Origin: Shewanella sp. SNU WT4
Lineage (GTDB): Bacteria; Pseudomonadota; Gammaproteobacteria; Enterobacterales; Shewanellaceae
Direction of reading: 5' to 3'
DNA: 64,000 bases
Assembly (NCBI RefSeq): GCF_006494715.1
Contig: NZ_CP041151.1
Location: forward strand, 3,100,001-3,164,000
Position numbers and translations under genes: made by a program
Part shown: piece after piece, positions 16,555 through 25,666 of the stretch
Numbering within the stretch: position 1 is the stretch's first letter
Layout: the number at the start of each line of letters is the position of its first letter
The notes under the pieces: model-generated
Databases searched by the model: none
The model's input: the letters and a program-made list of their open reading frames with translations, nothing else
Told to the model about the DNA's origin: nothing

Positions 16555-17730
16555 CTACTTTTGAGCAGACTGAAGCACTGAACGAATAACATCACAGCTT
16601 TTTTGCATTTCTGGTGCAGTTAATGTGGGATGAACAAGGAACATTAAACTGGTTTCACCGAGCTGCACAGCATTGGGTAAGCGCTCAGCAGGGCGCCACG
16701 GCGTGTTATCAAATGCTTTTTCAAGATAAATTTCTGAACAACTGCCTTGATAAGCTGGCACGCCCGTTGCGTTGATTTCCTCAACGATGCGATCACGGCT
16801 CCAACCTTCTTTAAGTTGGTCAGGGTTGACGAATAGATAATGCTTGTACTCTGCGTGTTCTATATAATCCGCGACTTCCACACAACGCACAATGGCTAAA
16901 TCCACTACCGTTTGATCAATCAGTTTACCATTATGTTGTCGTTTTGCAGTCCACTCAGACATACGCTTAAGCTGTATACGGCCTAACACACCTTGAAGCT
17001 CTGTCATACGCCAATTAGTACCAAAGCTTTCATGCAGCCATCGAAAACCACTGGGATAATGACGGTTATAAATAGCATCATAACTTTTACCATGATCTTT
17101 ATAGGACCACATGCTAGACCACAGGTCATGATCATTAGTGGTAACTAAGCCACCTTCGCCACCAGTAGTCATAATTTTATCTTGGCAAAAAGACCAAGCC
17201 CCGATATGCCCAATAGTACCAACACTGCGGCCTTTGTATTTGGCACCATGTGCTTGTGCGCAGTCTTCAATAACATAAAAACCACGCTCATTGGCCAATG
17301 ACATAATTGCATCCATTTCCGCCGGCATACCAGCAAGATGCACAACTATCACAGCTTTAGTTTTTTTTGTGATAACTTTGGAGATAGTTTCAGCCGTGAT
17401 GTTCTGACTATTAAGATCAACATCTGCAAACACTGGATTAGCACCTGCTGTAACGATTGATGAAGCAGAGGCTAAAAATGTACGCGGAGTAGTGATAACT
17501 TCATCACCAGTACCGATATTAAGGGCTTTTAACGCAACATCAAGTGCAAGTGTGCCATTACCCAAAGCGATGGCATATTCACAATTGACCCAAGCGGCAA
17601 ACTCTTTTTCAAATTCCCGGCACTCGTTACCAGTCCAGTAATTAACTTTATTTGACAGCAGTACGCGACTAACTGCATCGGCCTCTTCTTGAGTAAAACT
17701 CGGCCACGGAGAAAAAGGTGTATTTAGCAC
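16555..17730 (-). CDS. DegT/DnrJ-family sugar aminotransferase (PglE-like)
   Basis: A 391-aa PLP-dependent aminotransferase. Typical blocks: GNGTLALDVALKAL (about 58-71), VIEDCAQAHGAKYKG (about 156-170), and SFCQDKIMTTGGEGG with the PLP lysine near residue 187. Its partners are a NeuD/PglD-type acetyltransferase 2 bp upstream and the 4,6-dehydratase downstream. The inferred reaction is amination of UDP-4-keto-6-deoxy-GlcNAc to UDP-4-amino-4,6-dideoxy-GlcNAc, as in PglE of bacillosamine synthesis. Substrate stereochemistry cannot be read from the sequence. It is the last gene of the long minus-strand operon. Confidence 0.82.
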   Translation of the reverse strand: MLNTPFSPWPSFTQEEADAVSRVLLSNKVNYWTGNECREFEKEFAAWVNCEYAIALGNGTLALDVALKALNIGTGDEVITTPRTFLASASSIVTAGANPVFADVDLNSQNITAETISKVITKKTKAVIVVHLAGMPAEMDAIMSLANERGFYVIEDCAQAHGAKYKGRSVGTIGHIGAWSFCQDKIMTTGGEGGLVTTNDHDLWSSMWSYKDHGKSYDAIYNRHYPSGFRWLHESFGTNWRMTELQGVLGRIQLKRMSEWTAKRQHNGKLIDQTVVDLAIVRCVEVADYIEHAEYKHYLFVNPDQLKEGWSRDRIVEEINATGVPAYQGSCSEIYLEKAFDNTPWRPAERLPNAVQLGETSLMFLVHPTLTAPEMQKSCDVIRSVLQSAQK

Positions 17731-17732
17731 AA

Positions 17733-18386
17733 TTATAATTCCTTACGGTTGATTGGCTTAGCAGGAATACCAATAACCGTCTGATTATTTAATACATCAT
17801 TAATTACTGTTGCTCCTGCTGCAACAATAGAGTTTGAACCAATTCGTATAAGCTGTTTAATTTGGCTGCCAATACCAATCCAACAACATTCTGCAACTTG
17901 AACAGCACCAGCTAAATGTGCACCAGGACTAATGTGAACACCATCAGCGATCATGCAATCATGATCGACTGAAGCAACAGTATTAATAATACATCCCTTA
18001 CCAATGTAACTGAATGAATTAACGACTGCACCAGCCATCACAACCGTGCCATCACCAAGTTGAGCGTAATTGCTTACTACTGCACTAGGGTGAACTAAAG
18101 GCAAACAACAAGCTCCGTGCTCAAAGAGAAGTCTATACTTTTTTAACCGAGTAGCATTGTCACCAATGGCAACTACTATATTTGTATAATCATGAATTCG
18201 CTTTATGAGGATATCGCTATTACCATATACGGGCCAATGCTCTATCCGAGCTAACTCTGGCCATCTGTCATCGTAAAAATGAATTTCAGTGAAACCATTG
18301 AGCTCAGCAATTTCGGCAATCACTTTGCCATGGCCACTAGCACCAAGAATAGCGCATGATCCAGATGAGGAATTACTCATCTCCAT
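17733..18386 (-). CDS. NeuD/PglD-family sugar N-acetyltransferase
   Basis: About 217 aa. An N-terminal Rossmann-like sugar-nucleotide domain (CAILGASGHGKVIAEIAELN) is followed by a left-handed beta-helix of hexapeptide repeats (VVMAGAVVNSFSYIGKGCIINTV...). The catalytic His lies in ASVDHDCMIADGVHISPGAHL. PglD acetylates the 4-amino group of UDP-4-amino-4,6-dideoxy-GlcNAc with acetyl-CoA; the neighbouring aminotransferase makes that substrate. The start (MEMSNSS at 18386, or MSNSS at 18380) overlaps the end of the sugar-transferase gene. The earlier in-frame Met (18419) lies well inside that gene. Confidence 0.85.
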   Translation of the reverse strand: MEMSNSSSGSCAILGASGHGKVIAEIAELNGFTEIHFYDDRWPELARIEHWPVYGNSDILIKRIHDYTNIVVAIGDNATRLKKYRLLFEHGACCLPLVHPSAVVSNYAQLGDGTVVMAGAVVNSFSYIGKGCIINTVASVDHDCMIADGVHISPGAHLAGAVQVAECCWIGIGSQIKQLIRIGSNSIVAAGATVINDVLNNQTVIGIPAKPINRKEL

Positions 18387-18984
18387 TGCCTTGCTGCGTT
18401 TGCCCTGTGAAAGGCTCAATTGTCACATGACCTTCAGCAGAGATTCCTTCTTTGATAAAGACTTTTTTGACTGTTGACAGCAAAATCTTAATATCTAGGA
18501 GGAAAGTTCTGTTATCTACATACCAGACATCAAGCTTAAACTTCTCTTCCCAACTAATGGCATTTCGACCATTAATTTGCGCCCAGCCAGTAACGCCTGG
18601 GCGAACTTCATGGCGACGTTCTTGCTCATCACTGTAAAGTGGCAAATATTGCATCAATAATGGACGTGGACCAACTAAGCTCATTTCACCTTTAACAACA
18701 TTCCAAAGCTCCGGTAACTCATCTAAGCTTGAATTTCTCAATTTATTACCGAATGAAGTCATCCGTTCTGTATCTGGCAATGGATTGCCATCAATATCCA
18801 ACACATCTTTCATTGTACGAAACTTAATCATATTGAAAGGTTTTCCATTTTTTCCAGGACGTGTTTGCCGGAAAATCACAGGGGAGCCGAGATTCTCTTT
18901 AATTTTCCAAGCAACAAATAAAATAATTGGAGACAGTAAAAAAAGTGCTAAAATTGATAATATTAAATCAAATATCCGTTTCAT
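18373..18984 (-). CDS. Initiating phosphoglycosyl transferase (PglC/WbaP C-terminal type)
   Basis: A 203-aa small phosphoglycosyltransferase. One N-terminal membrane helix (DLILSILALFLLSPIILFVA) is followed by the catalytic domain with FRQTRPGKNGKPFNMIKFRTM, SLDELPELWNVVKGEMSLVG and PRPLL. It has only the minimal PglC-like core, without the WbaP four-helix domain. It transfers a sugar-1-phosphate from a UDP-sugar to undecaprenyl phosphate and so starts the repeat unit. The flanking PglD- and PglE-like genes suggest a di-N-acetylbacillosamine-type first sugar. It overlaps wbuB by 4 bp. Confidence 0.88.
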   Translation of the reverse strand: MKRIFDLILSILALFLLSPIILFVAWKIKENLGSPVIFRQTRPGKNGKPFNMIKFRTMKDVLDIDGNPLPDTERMTSFGNKLRNSSLDELPELWNVVKGEMSLVGPRPLLMQYLPLYSDEQERRHEVRPGVTGWAQINGRNAISWEEKFKLDVWYVDNRTFLLDIKILLSTVKKVFIKEGISAEGHVTIEPFTGQTQQGNGDE

Positions 18985-20189
18985 TTTATATCCTCGAATA
19001 CAGAAATAAACTTATTAACTCCTCGTTCAAGAGATAAATGGTCATGATAAAAATTACTAGCATTTAGAGCCATTTGATATCTTTCCTCAATGCTCAAGTC
19101 AGTTAATTGATGAATAGCTAAAGCTAAAGATTCAGATGAGTTCGCTTTACAGCAAACACCAGCTTGAGCCATTTGAATTAATTGACTAGCGTCACCATCA
19201 ACCCCCATTACGATGGGTTTACCAACAGCTAAGTAAGCTTGCGTACGAGATGGTATCGTAATTGAAAATAATGGGTCATCTGTCAAATGAACTAATAGAA
19301 TATCTGCAGCATTTAAAATTCCCCCAACCTCTTGCATCGGAACTCGCGGCAAAAAGAACATATTATCAAGCTGCAATTCATCAACTTTTTTCTGTGCTGA
19401 TAATTTTGCAACTCCATCACCAACTAATACTATATTAACAGGAGTATTTCGCTCACTGAGCAATTTGGCGGCATCCACAATCGCAGGTAATCCCTGAGCA
19501 AAACCAAGATTACCTGCAAAAACAACGTTTAATTTATTGTTTAATGGCAAAGAAACTTTTGTTTCAGTTGAGTTTGCTAAAGCAACTTCATCACACCAAT
19601 TATAAATAACTTCAATTTTGGATTCTGGAATACCTTTAGCAATCAATTTATTCTTAAAACCTGGCGACAACACAACTATTTTTGCAGCACGTTTATATAC
19701 AAAATTACAAACGACATCTACAACTGAAAGCGCTTTTTTGTTGGAAAGCATCCTTGTCGCAGCAAGTGTTTCTGGCCATAAATCCTGGATGTCAGTAATA
19801 AAAGGGACACACCTGAACATGCCGATAAACAATGCAGATAAAGATGTGGTTAGTGGGGGGTGATAACTATAAATTACATCAGGCCTATTAGCTTTTAATA
19901 AACCACAAATTAACGAACTGCAAGCAAAGGAAATATAATTAAAAACTCTTTTTATCGCGGAACTATTGTGACTCGGGTACAAAGGTACTCTATGAACAAC
20001 TACATCATTGATAACATCTTTCTTATATAATGAAATTTTATAACCGTCATATACTTTACCGCCTGGATAATTAGGAAAGCCGGTAATGACCTCTACTTGA
20101 TGTCCCTTTTTTACCAATTCTTGAGCAAAAAGAAGTCCTTTAAACGTTGGTTCTGGATCAAACCATTGCGTGACAATTAAAATTTTCAA
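18981..20189 (-). CDS. wbuB: GT4 glycosyltransferase, WbuB-like (L-FucNAc transferase)
   Basis: A 402-aa GT-B glycosyltransferase. It begins MKILIVTQWFDPEPTFKG and has GHQVEVITGFPNYPGG, then the sugar-nucleotide-binding C-terminal domain (NVVFAGNLGFAQGLPAIVDAA, later the E-x7-E region). In E. coli O26-type clusters wbuB follows fnlABC and encodes the L-FucNAc transferase. It keeps that place here, 69 bp after fnlC, which supports the same specificity. It acts on the cytoplasmic face, adding to the undecaprenyl-linked first sugar. Confidence 0.8.
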   Translation of the reverse strand: MKILIVTQWFDPEPTFKGLLFAQELVKKGHQVEVITGFPNYPGGKVYDGYKISLYKKDVINDVVVHRVPLYPSHNSSAIKRVFNYISFACSSLICGLLKANRPDVIYSYHPPLTTSLSALFIGMFRCVPFITDIQDLWPETLAATRMLSNKKALSVVDVVCNFVYKRAAKIVVLSPGFKNKLIAKGIPESKIEVIYNWCDEVALANSTETKVSLPLNNKLNVVFAGNLGFAQGLPAIVDAAKLLSERNTPVNIVLVGDGVAKLSAQKKVDELQLDNMFFLPRVPMQEVGGILNAADILLVHLTDDPLFSITIPSRTQAYLAVGKPIVMGVDGDASQLIQMAQAGVCCKANSSESLALAIHQLTDLSIEERYQMALNASNFYHDHLSLERGVNKFISVFEDIK

Positions 20190-20258
20190 AATATTTTCAA
20201 CTTGTAAGTTATACGATAGTCTGTATAAGGAGGTAATTACTCCTTATACAAGTAATAA

Positions 20259-21389
20259 TTAATACTGTTTCCAAACAGTACGCATAACATAATCACGATA
20301 GCTATGAATTATGCGTACAACTTTAACAGAAACATTAGGCATGCTGTAATCTGCAACCAAACGTAAATCACGTAATTCACCACGACTTTGAGTATCTAAA
20401 ATAGATAAAGCTTGAATCACTCTTTCGACGTCTAAACCAACCATCATTACTGAAGCTTCTTCCATACCCTCTGGTCGTTCATGCGCCTCACGTAAATTAA
20501 CAGCTGGGAAATTCATAATAGATGATTCTTCATTAATAGTACCACTATCAGAAAGTACTGCCTTTGCATTTTTCTGTAGATGATTGTAATCATGAAAACC
20601 TAGAGGTTTTAATAATTGAATATTAGGGTGAAACTCTATCCCCTGTGCCTCTATTCGGTTACGGGTACGTGGGTGAGTAGAAACAATAACAGGTAAATTA
20701 TAAAGCTCTGCAACAGTATTTAAAGTTTCTGCTAACTTAGTTAACTGCTTAGGAGAATCAACGTTTTCTTCACGGTGAGCACTTACAACAAAGAATTGCC
20801 CTTTCTGTAATCTCAAGCGCGAAAGTACATCTGAACCATCAATTTGCGGCATATAATGATTGAGCACTTCAAACATTGGGCTCCCTGTTTTAATCACACG
20901 ATCAGCCGGTAAACCTTCAGCCAATAGATAATCACGAGCAATCGTACTATAGGTTAAATTAATATCTGCGGTGTGATCTACAATACGACGATTAGTCTCT
21001 TCGGGCACACGTTGATCGAAGCAACGGTTACCCGCTTCCATATGGAAAATAGGCACTTTACGTCGCTTAGCTGGAATTGCTGACAAACAAGAATTAGTGT
21101 CACCGAGCACTAACATAGCTTCAGGCTGTACTTCTTCTAATACTTGGTCGACTTTAATTATCACTTGACCAATAGTTTCTGCTGCATTTTTACCCGCAGC
21201 ATTCAAAAAATAATCTGGCTTTCGTACACCTAAATCATTAAAAAAAACTTCATTAAGTTCGAAGTCATAATTTTGACCAGTGTGCACCAAAATATGTTCG
21301 CAGTGTTCATCTAATTCAGAAAGTACACGGGATAAACGGATAATCTCTGGACGGGTACCAACAACAGACATGACTTTTAATTTTTTCAT
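20259..21389 (-). CDS. fnlC: UDP-N-acetyl sugar 2-epimerase for UDP-L-FucNAc
   Basis: A 376-aa WecB/MnaA-fold epimerase. It begins MKKLKVMSVVGTRPEIIRLS; HMEAGNRCFDQRVPEETNRR, VSAHREENVD and LSDSGTINEESSIMNFPAVNLR are visible. The ordinary WecB reads GxRxxDLxSPxPEE at the EAGNR position. The GNRCFDQRVPEE form marks the FnlC/WbjD/Cap5G branch, which epimerises C2 to give UDP-L-FucNAc. It is the third step after FnlA and FnlB, which lie immediately upstream in the same order as in E. coli and Pseudomonas. Confidence 0.92.
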   Translation of the reverse strand: MKKLKVMSVVGTRPEIIRLSRVLSELDEHCEHILVHTGQNYDFELNEVFFNDLGVRKPDYFLNAAGKNAAETIGQVIIKVDQVLEEVQPEAMLVLGDTNSCLSAIPAKRRKVPIFHMEAGNRCFDQRVPEETNRRIVDHTADINLTYSTIARDYLLAEGLPADRVIKTGSPMFEVLNHYMPQIDGSDVLSRLRLQKGQFFVVSAHREENVDSPKQLTKLAETLNTVAELYNLPVIVSTHPRTRNRIEAQGIEFHPNIQLLKPLGFHDYNHLQKNAKAVLSDSGTINEESSIMNFPAVNLREAHERPEGMEEASVMMVGLDVERVIQALSILDTQSRGELRDLRLVADYSMPNVSVKVVRIIHSYRDYVMRTVWKQY

Positions 21390-21407
21390 TCTACTTACTC
21401 AAAATCA

Positions 21408-22511
21408 TTATAAAGGACAAGCAAAAGTATCTGGTGCTTCACGATCAAAAATTTCGTTAGCCCACAGCAAGACAATCATTTCTTCATCACCAGTATTGGT
21501 AATATCATGTGACCAACCAGGAACAGTCTCAACAATACGAGGAAAGCTACTATCTGTTTCTAATTCATAACGCTCACCAGTAGCTATATGTTCAAACTTA
21601 AATAATGCTTTTCCCTTTACAACAAGAAACTTCTCGTTTTTTGTATGATGGTAATGACCACCACGGGTAATACCAGGATAAGCAGTAAAGAAAGAAAACT
21701 GTCCAGCGTCTTTAGTTTTTAGCATTTCACTAAAAACCCCACGCTCATCTCCATAACTTGGAATTGAATAACTAAATTGTGCAGGAGATAAATAGCTAAG
21801 ATAAGTAGAATAAAGCGCTCTAGAAAGTCCAGCCCCAACATTTTCAGTGATTAAATTATCACGACTATGTTTGAATGATCTTAATAATGTAGCAACGTCC
21901 CCTACTGTAGTATGATATTCTGGTTTAACACTCTTAAAGCCAATGCTTTTGGAACCATCTAAGAGCGATATCAAACCATGACATACGTCGTCGATATAAA
22001 CTAGATTCACGGGGGCCAATGGATCATTGATAGTGACATCTAAATCATTAATAATATTGTGACAAAAAGTTGCTACAAAGGAGTTATAATTAGGACGACA
22101 CCATTTACCAAAGACATTAGGAAAACGATAAATATAATATGGAGAGTTAGTGCTTTTGCCATATTCCTCAACAGATATTTCTGCCAAACTCTTGCTACGC
22201 CCATACGGATTGTCTAGCTCTGCTTGAATCGAAGAACTAATTACTAATGGTACTGATTTTCCAGACATTTCTAACTGGTTTGTAATGAAAGTTGTTAGAT
22301 CAGTATTTCCTTCAAGGAATTCAGCATCATTATCAGGGCGATTAACACCAGCTAAGTGATAAACAAAATCTGCATCGAGGAGTAATTTGGCAAGAACATC
22401 AAGAGATGTCTCGCGATCTATTTCAACAACATCATTATAACCATTCTCATTTAGCATTAAACACAAGTTTTTGCCAATAAAACCTTTGGCGCCAGTAACA
22501 ATAATTCTCAT
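21408..22511 (-). CDS. fnlB: FnlB/WbjC-like reductase-epimerase with C-terminal cupin
   Basis: A 367-aa protein. The N-terminal SDR domain (MRIIVTGAKGFIGKNLCLML; NAD(P)-binding GxxGxxG) runs to about residue 240. The C-terminal cupin domain (about 255-365) carries GGHYHHTKNEKFLVVKGKA. This SDR-cupin fusion is typical of WbjC/CapF/FnlB, which in UDP-L-FucNAc synthesis epimerises and reduces the FnlA product. The start codon directly abuts the fnlA stop. It shows no defect. Confidence 0.92.
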   Translation of the reverse strand: MRIIVTGAKGFIGKNLCLMLNENGYNDVVEIDRETSLDVLAKLLLDADFVYHLAGVNRPDNDAEFLEGNTDLTTFITNQLEMSGKSVPLVISSSIQAELDNPYGRSKSLAEISVEEYGKSTNSPYYIYRFPNVFGKWCRPNYNSFVATFCHNIINDLDVTINDPLAPVNLVYIDDVCHGLISLLDGSKSIGFKSVKPEYHTTVGDVATLLRSFKHSRDNLITENVGAGLSRALYSTYLSYLSPAQFSYSIPSYGDERGVFSEMLKTKDAGQFSFFTAYPGITRGGHYHHTKNEKFLVVKGKALFKFEHIATGERYELETDSSFPRIVETVPGWSHDITNTGDEEMIVLLWANEIFDREAPDTFACPL

Positions 22512-23549
22512 TTAGACACCCTCTGGAACAACTAGACTGCCAGCCTCAATATCTGCAATAAAATCCAACTTATGAAGCAACTTGACCATACCATCTACAT
22601 CTAAACGCTCGGTATTGTGTGAATTGTAATCTTCAATAACGGATAGATCTTGTTCACCTTCTTCATGGAACTTAGAGTAATTTAGGTCGCGGTTGTCTGA
22701 CGGAATACGGTAATAACCGCCTTGATCTTCAGCAACAAACATCTCCTCACGGCTACACAAAGCCTCATAAAGTTTCTCACCATGACGAGTACCAATAACA
22801 TTCACTTGATGATCAGGCTTGGCGGTTATTTTAAGTAAAGCTTTTACAAGTACATCGATTGTAGCAGCAGGAGCTTTCTGAACAAAAATATCACCATTCG
22901 ATCCATGTTCAAAGGCGTGTAGGACAAGGTCTACTGCATCATCTAAAGTCATCATAAAACGAGTCATATTAGGATCTGTAACAGTAATTGCTTGATCGTT
23001 AATAATTTGACGTAAAAATAATGGAATAACGGAACCACGAGATGCCATTACATTCCCGTAACGGGTTGCACTAATCACTGTTTTGGCTGGATCTAAATTG
23101 CGTGATTTAGCGACAATCACCTTTTCCATCATAGCCTTAGATATACCCATGGCATTGATGGGATAAACAGCTTTATCTGTACTTAAGCATACAATTCGCT
23201 TAACTTCATTTTGAATCGCTGCCTCAAGTACATTTTCAGTGCCAATGACATTAGTCTTAACCGCTTCCATCGGATAAAACTCACAACTTGGAACCTGCTT
23301 TAATGCTGCTGCATGATAAATGAAATCAACACCACGACTAGCATTTAATATACTGTTATAATCTCTTACGTCGCCTATATAAAACTTAATCTTAGGATGA
23401 TTATATTTCTTACGCATATCATCTTGTTTTTTCTCATCGCGAGAAAAAATACGAATTTCTTTAATATCAGTATTTAAAAAACGATTAAGAACAGCATTAC
23501 CAAATGAACCAGTACCACCAGTAATTAAAAGTACTTTATTATTAAACAT
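22512..23549 (-). CDS. fnlA: UDP-GlcNAc 4,6-dehydratase / 5-epimerase
   Basis: A 345-aa soluble SDR enzyme. It has KVLLITGGTGSFGNAVLNRF at the N-terminus, LSTDKAVYPINAMGISK (Met in the Tyr position, as in the inverting FlaA1/WbjB class), and a C-terminal RHGEKLYEALCSREE block. It starts UDP-L-FucNAc synthesis from UDP-GlcNAc. It is distinct from the long membrane dehydratase at 14036-15973. The start directly follows the GT2 gene's stop codon, so translation is probably coupled. Confidence 0.92.
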   Translation of the reverse strand: MFNNKVLLITGGTGSFGNAVLNRFLNTDIKEIRIFSRDEKKQDDMRKKYNHPKIKFYIGDVRDYNSILNASRGVDFIYHAAALKQVPSCEFYPMEAVKTNVIGTENVLEAAIQNEVKRIVCLSTDKAVYPINAMGISKAMMEKVIVAKSRNLDPAKTVISATRYGNVMASRGSVIPLFLRQIINDQAITVTDPNMTRFMMTLDDAVDLVLHAFEHGSNGDIFVQKAPAATIDVLVKALLKITAKPDHQVNVIGTRHGEKLYEALCSREEMFVAEDQGGYYRIPSDNRDLNYSKFHEEGEQDLSVIEDYNSHNTERLDVDGMVKLLHKLDFIADIEAGSLVVPEGV

Positions 23550-24407
23550 TCAATTATCACCTTTGTAATTGCAAAATAAACGTAAATGTCCATCATCTAT
23601 AAGATTACTATCTATAAATTCATTTTGTCTAAATTTGACACTATATAAATATAATGATGGAAAAATCGACATGATTTTCAATACTACTAGCTTTAAAGAT
23701 ACCTTAATCACTTCCTTTCTAATGACGCCATTACGAATACTTTTAAAGAGTTTAGTTTGTGTTTTTATCACCGACAATCTTGACTTCACGGCATCAATTG
23801 TCTTAAATATGTTAACTTCCCTATCTTCAAAATATATAAATAGATATTCTTTACAATAGAAACCTTTATATTTTGTTTGTAAAAAAAGCATTATATTTAA
23901 GTCTTCACCTGTTCGCATTGAAACAGGATAATTTAAATCATCAGAAATAGATTTATTAAAGGCCAGTGTAGCATGAACAAATTCAGCATCTAACTTATTT
24001 ATACCAATAGAAAAATGTCTAGCGCCCTTTAATTTAAATCTCATATCTGAAATCAACGCATAAGAACAAAAAAAATCATAGCCACTTTTGAAAGCATTTG
24101 CAATTTTATCAAGTCTAGTTTCATGGTACAAATCGTCAACATCCCAAACTACTATATAATTGGTAGAAGCATTTTCAATACCAAAATTTCTAGCAAAACC
24201 TCTGCCCATATTATCAGTATACGTAAAAAACCTTACCCTACTATCGAAACTGGAAATTTCCCGAATTATATTAGCGGTATTGTCAGTAGAACCATCATCT
24301 ACAAAAATCCATTCCCAATCATCATGTGTCTGACTGAGTAAATTTAAGTACGAACGCTTAACATAACTGTCACACTGATAAGATGGTGTCAATATTGACA
24401 GTTTCAT
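23550..24407 (-). CDS. GT2-family glycosyltransferase
   Basis: A 285-aa GT-A fold transferase. MKLSILTPSYQC leads into IFVDDGSTDNTANIIREI, and the metal-binding DxD is in WDVDDLYHE near residue 112. The C-terminal half is lysine- and leucine-rich with a possible amphipathic or single membrane helix. It is part of the O-unit assembly set; donor and acceptor cannot be assigned. It overlaps wzy by 4 bp (ATGA) and abuts fnlA. This segment and the next four genes are markedly AT-rich, as is usual for the serotype-specific core. Confidence 0.82.
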   Translation of the reverse strand: MKLSILTPSYQCDSYVKRSYLNLLSQTHDDWEWIFVDDGSTDNTANIIREISSFDSRVRFFTYTDNMGRGFARNFGIENASTNYIVVWDVDDLYHETRLDKIANAFKSGYDFFCSYALISDMRFKLKGARHFSIGINKLDAEFVHATLAFNKSISDDLNYPVSMRTGEDLNIMLFLQTKYKGFYCKEYLFIYFEDREVNIFKTIDAVKSRLSVIKTQTKLFKSIRNGVIRKEVIKVSLKLVVLKIMSIFPSLYLYSVKFRQNEFIDSNLIDDGHLRLFCNYKGDN

Positions 24408-25666
24408 AGTTTAATACCACCTAGTTTATTTAATTTATAAAGGCCAAAAGTAATCAATACTAAATAGTTAGTCATCGCATTAGAAGTCAATCCGACTCCT
24501 TTAAAATAAAAAACAAAAAGAGAAGAAATCAAGCAAAATAATACCAAACTACCAAACTTTCTACTAATATAAGAAAACGTTCTAAAATGTAGCGTAAAGA
24601 ACAGAACAAAAACAAGCAAAACATTAAACAAGCCCATAAGAAATATATCATTAACATAACCAATATCGCTATTTAGTAAAGACATAGCATTCTTATTGTC
24701 GAATACATCCATACCGGTGCCAAACCAAAAACTAAATCGATCATTTGGAAAAAAATGCATATTCTCTAAAACCTGAAATGTTCCAACTTTATTTCCATTA
24801 ATAAGAGAGAAAACCTCATCAACCATATCAAGCAGACGCCCAAATGCCTTTTCATCATAAAAATCAGTATAACTGAAAATAAGGAATATTGTGGCAGCAA
24901 AAAAACCACCAACAGCTAATCTAAATACAGAAATCAAATTAAATATAAATAAAAATACGATTAACAATAATAGAAATAATGGTGGAAAAAGACCAACTCT
25001 AGCATTAATTACTGCACCGATAGCGAACAGCAATCCTAATAAAAAAAATTTTTTAGAGAAATTTTGAGATTTAAGAGAAATGGATATGCACAGCATGGAA
25101 AAAATTCCTAATACCATACCAAGATCAGATGTATAGCCAGAAGCAAGACCAAAAGAACGCATCCCTCCATGAGAATTTGAAATTGAAATCAGTAAATCTG
25201 CATCACGACTTGTCTGTAGAATTAAATCTCGAACTCCAGGTACGGTTATAGAAATTATGACTATCAAAATTTGCAGTAAGCTTATATTAAGCAAAAAACG
25301 TAAAAAATATCTTTCATTAAAATCAACATTATCACTTATAACACTCACAATAAAAAAAGCACAAACTGGAGTTTCTATGAATAAAATAAAATATACATAA
25401 ATCTTGTAAGCATTGACATCATTCCCTATAAAGTGATGCATCAAAAAGACAAGCAAAAGATATAAAAATATAAAAACTGAAAGAAGACAATATTTTGATG
25501 ATAAAAACATCATCATTTTCTTTGGAAATCTAATTAAGTAAATAAGAGCAACAAAAAAAAGTAAATGCAATATATGAAATGGACTAAAATTTGTCGGTGT
25601 AAAGATATATAAAAAAGAATATATGTATATTAGAAATATGTATATTGATGATTTCTTAATAGTCAT
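24404..25666 (-). CDS. wzy: O-antigen polymerase Wzy
   Basis: A 420-aa integral membrane protein with about eleven predicted hydrophobic helices and a long periplasmic loop in the second half (about residues 270-330, including a GTGMDVF segment). It has no recognisable enzyme motif, which is typical of Wzy, the inner-membrane polymerase joining undecaprenyl-linked repeat units. The call rests on topology and position between glycosyltransferase genes in a Wzx/Wzy-type cluster; it is the only such protein besides Wzx. It overlaps both neighbours by 4 bp. Confidence 0.78.
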   Translation of the reverse strand: MTIKKSSIYIFLIYIYSFLYIFTPTNFSPFHILHLLFFVALIYLIRFPKKMMMFLSSKYCLLSVFIFLYLLLVFLMHHFIGNDVNAYKIYVYFILFIETPVCAFFIVSVISDNVDFNERYFLRFLLNISLLQILIVIISITVPGVRDLILQTSRDADLLISISNSHGGMRSFGLASGYTSDLGMVLGIFSMLCISISLKSQNFSKKFFLLGLLFAIGAVINARVGLFPPLFLLLLIVFLFIFNLISVFRLAVGGFFAATIFLIFSYTDFYDEKAFGRLLDMVDEVFSLINGNKVGTFQVLENMHFFPNDRFSFWFGTGMDVFDNKNAMSLLNSDIGYVNDIFLMGLFNVLLVFVLFFTLHFRTFSYISRKFGSLVLFCLISSLFVFYFKGVGLTSNAMTNYLVLITFGLYKLNKLGGIKL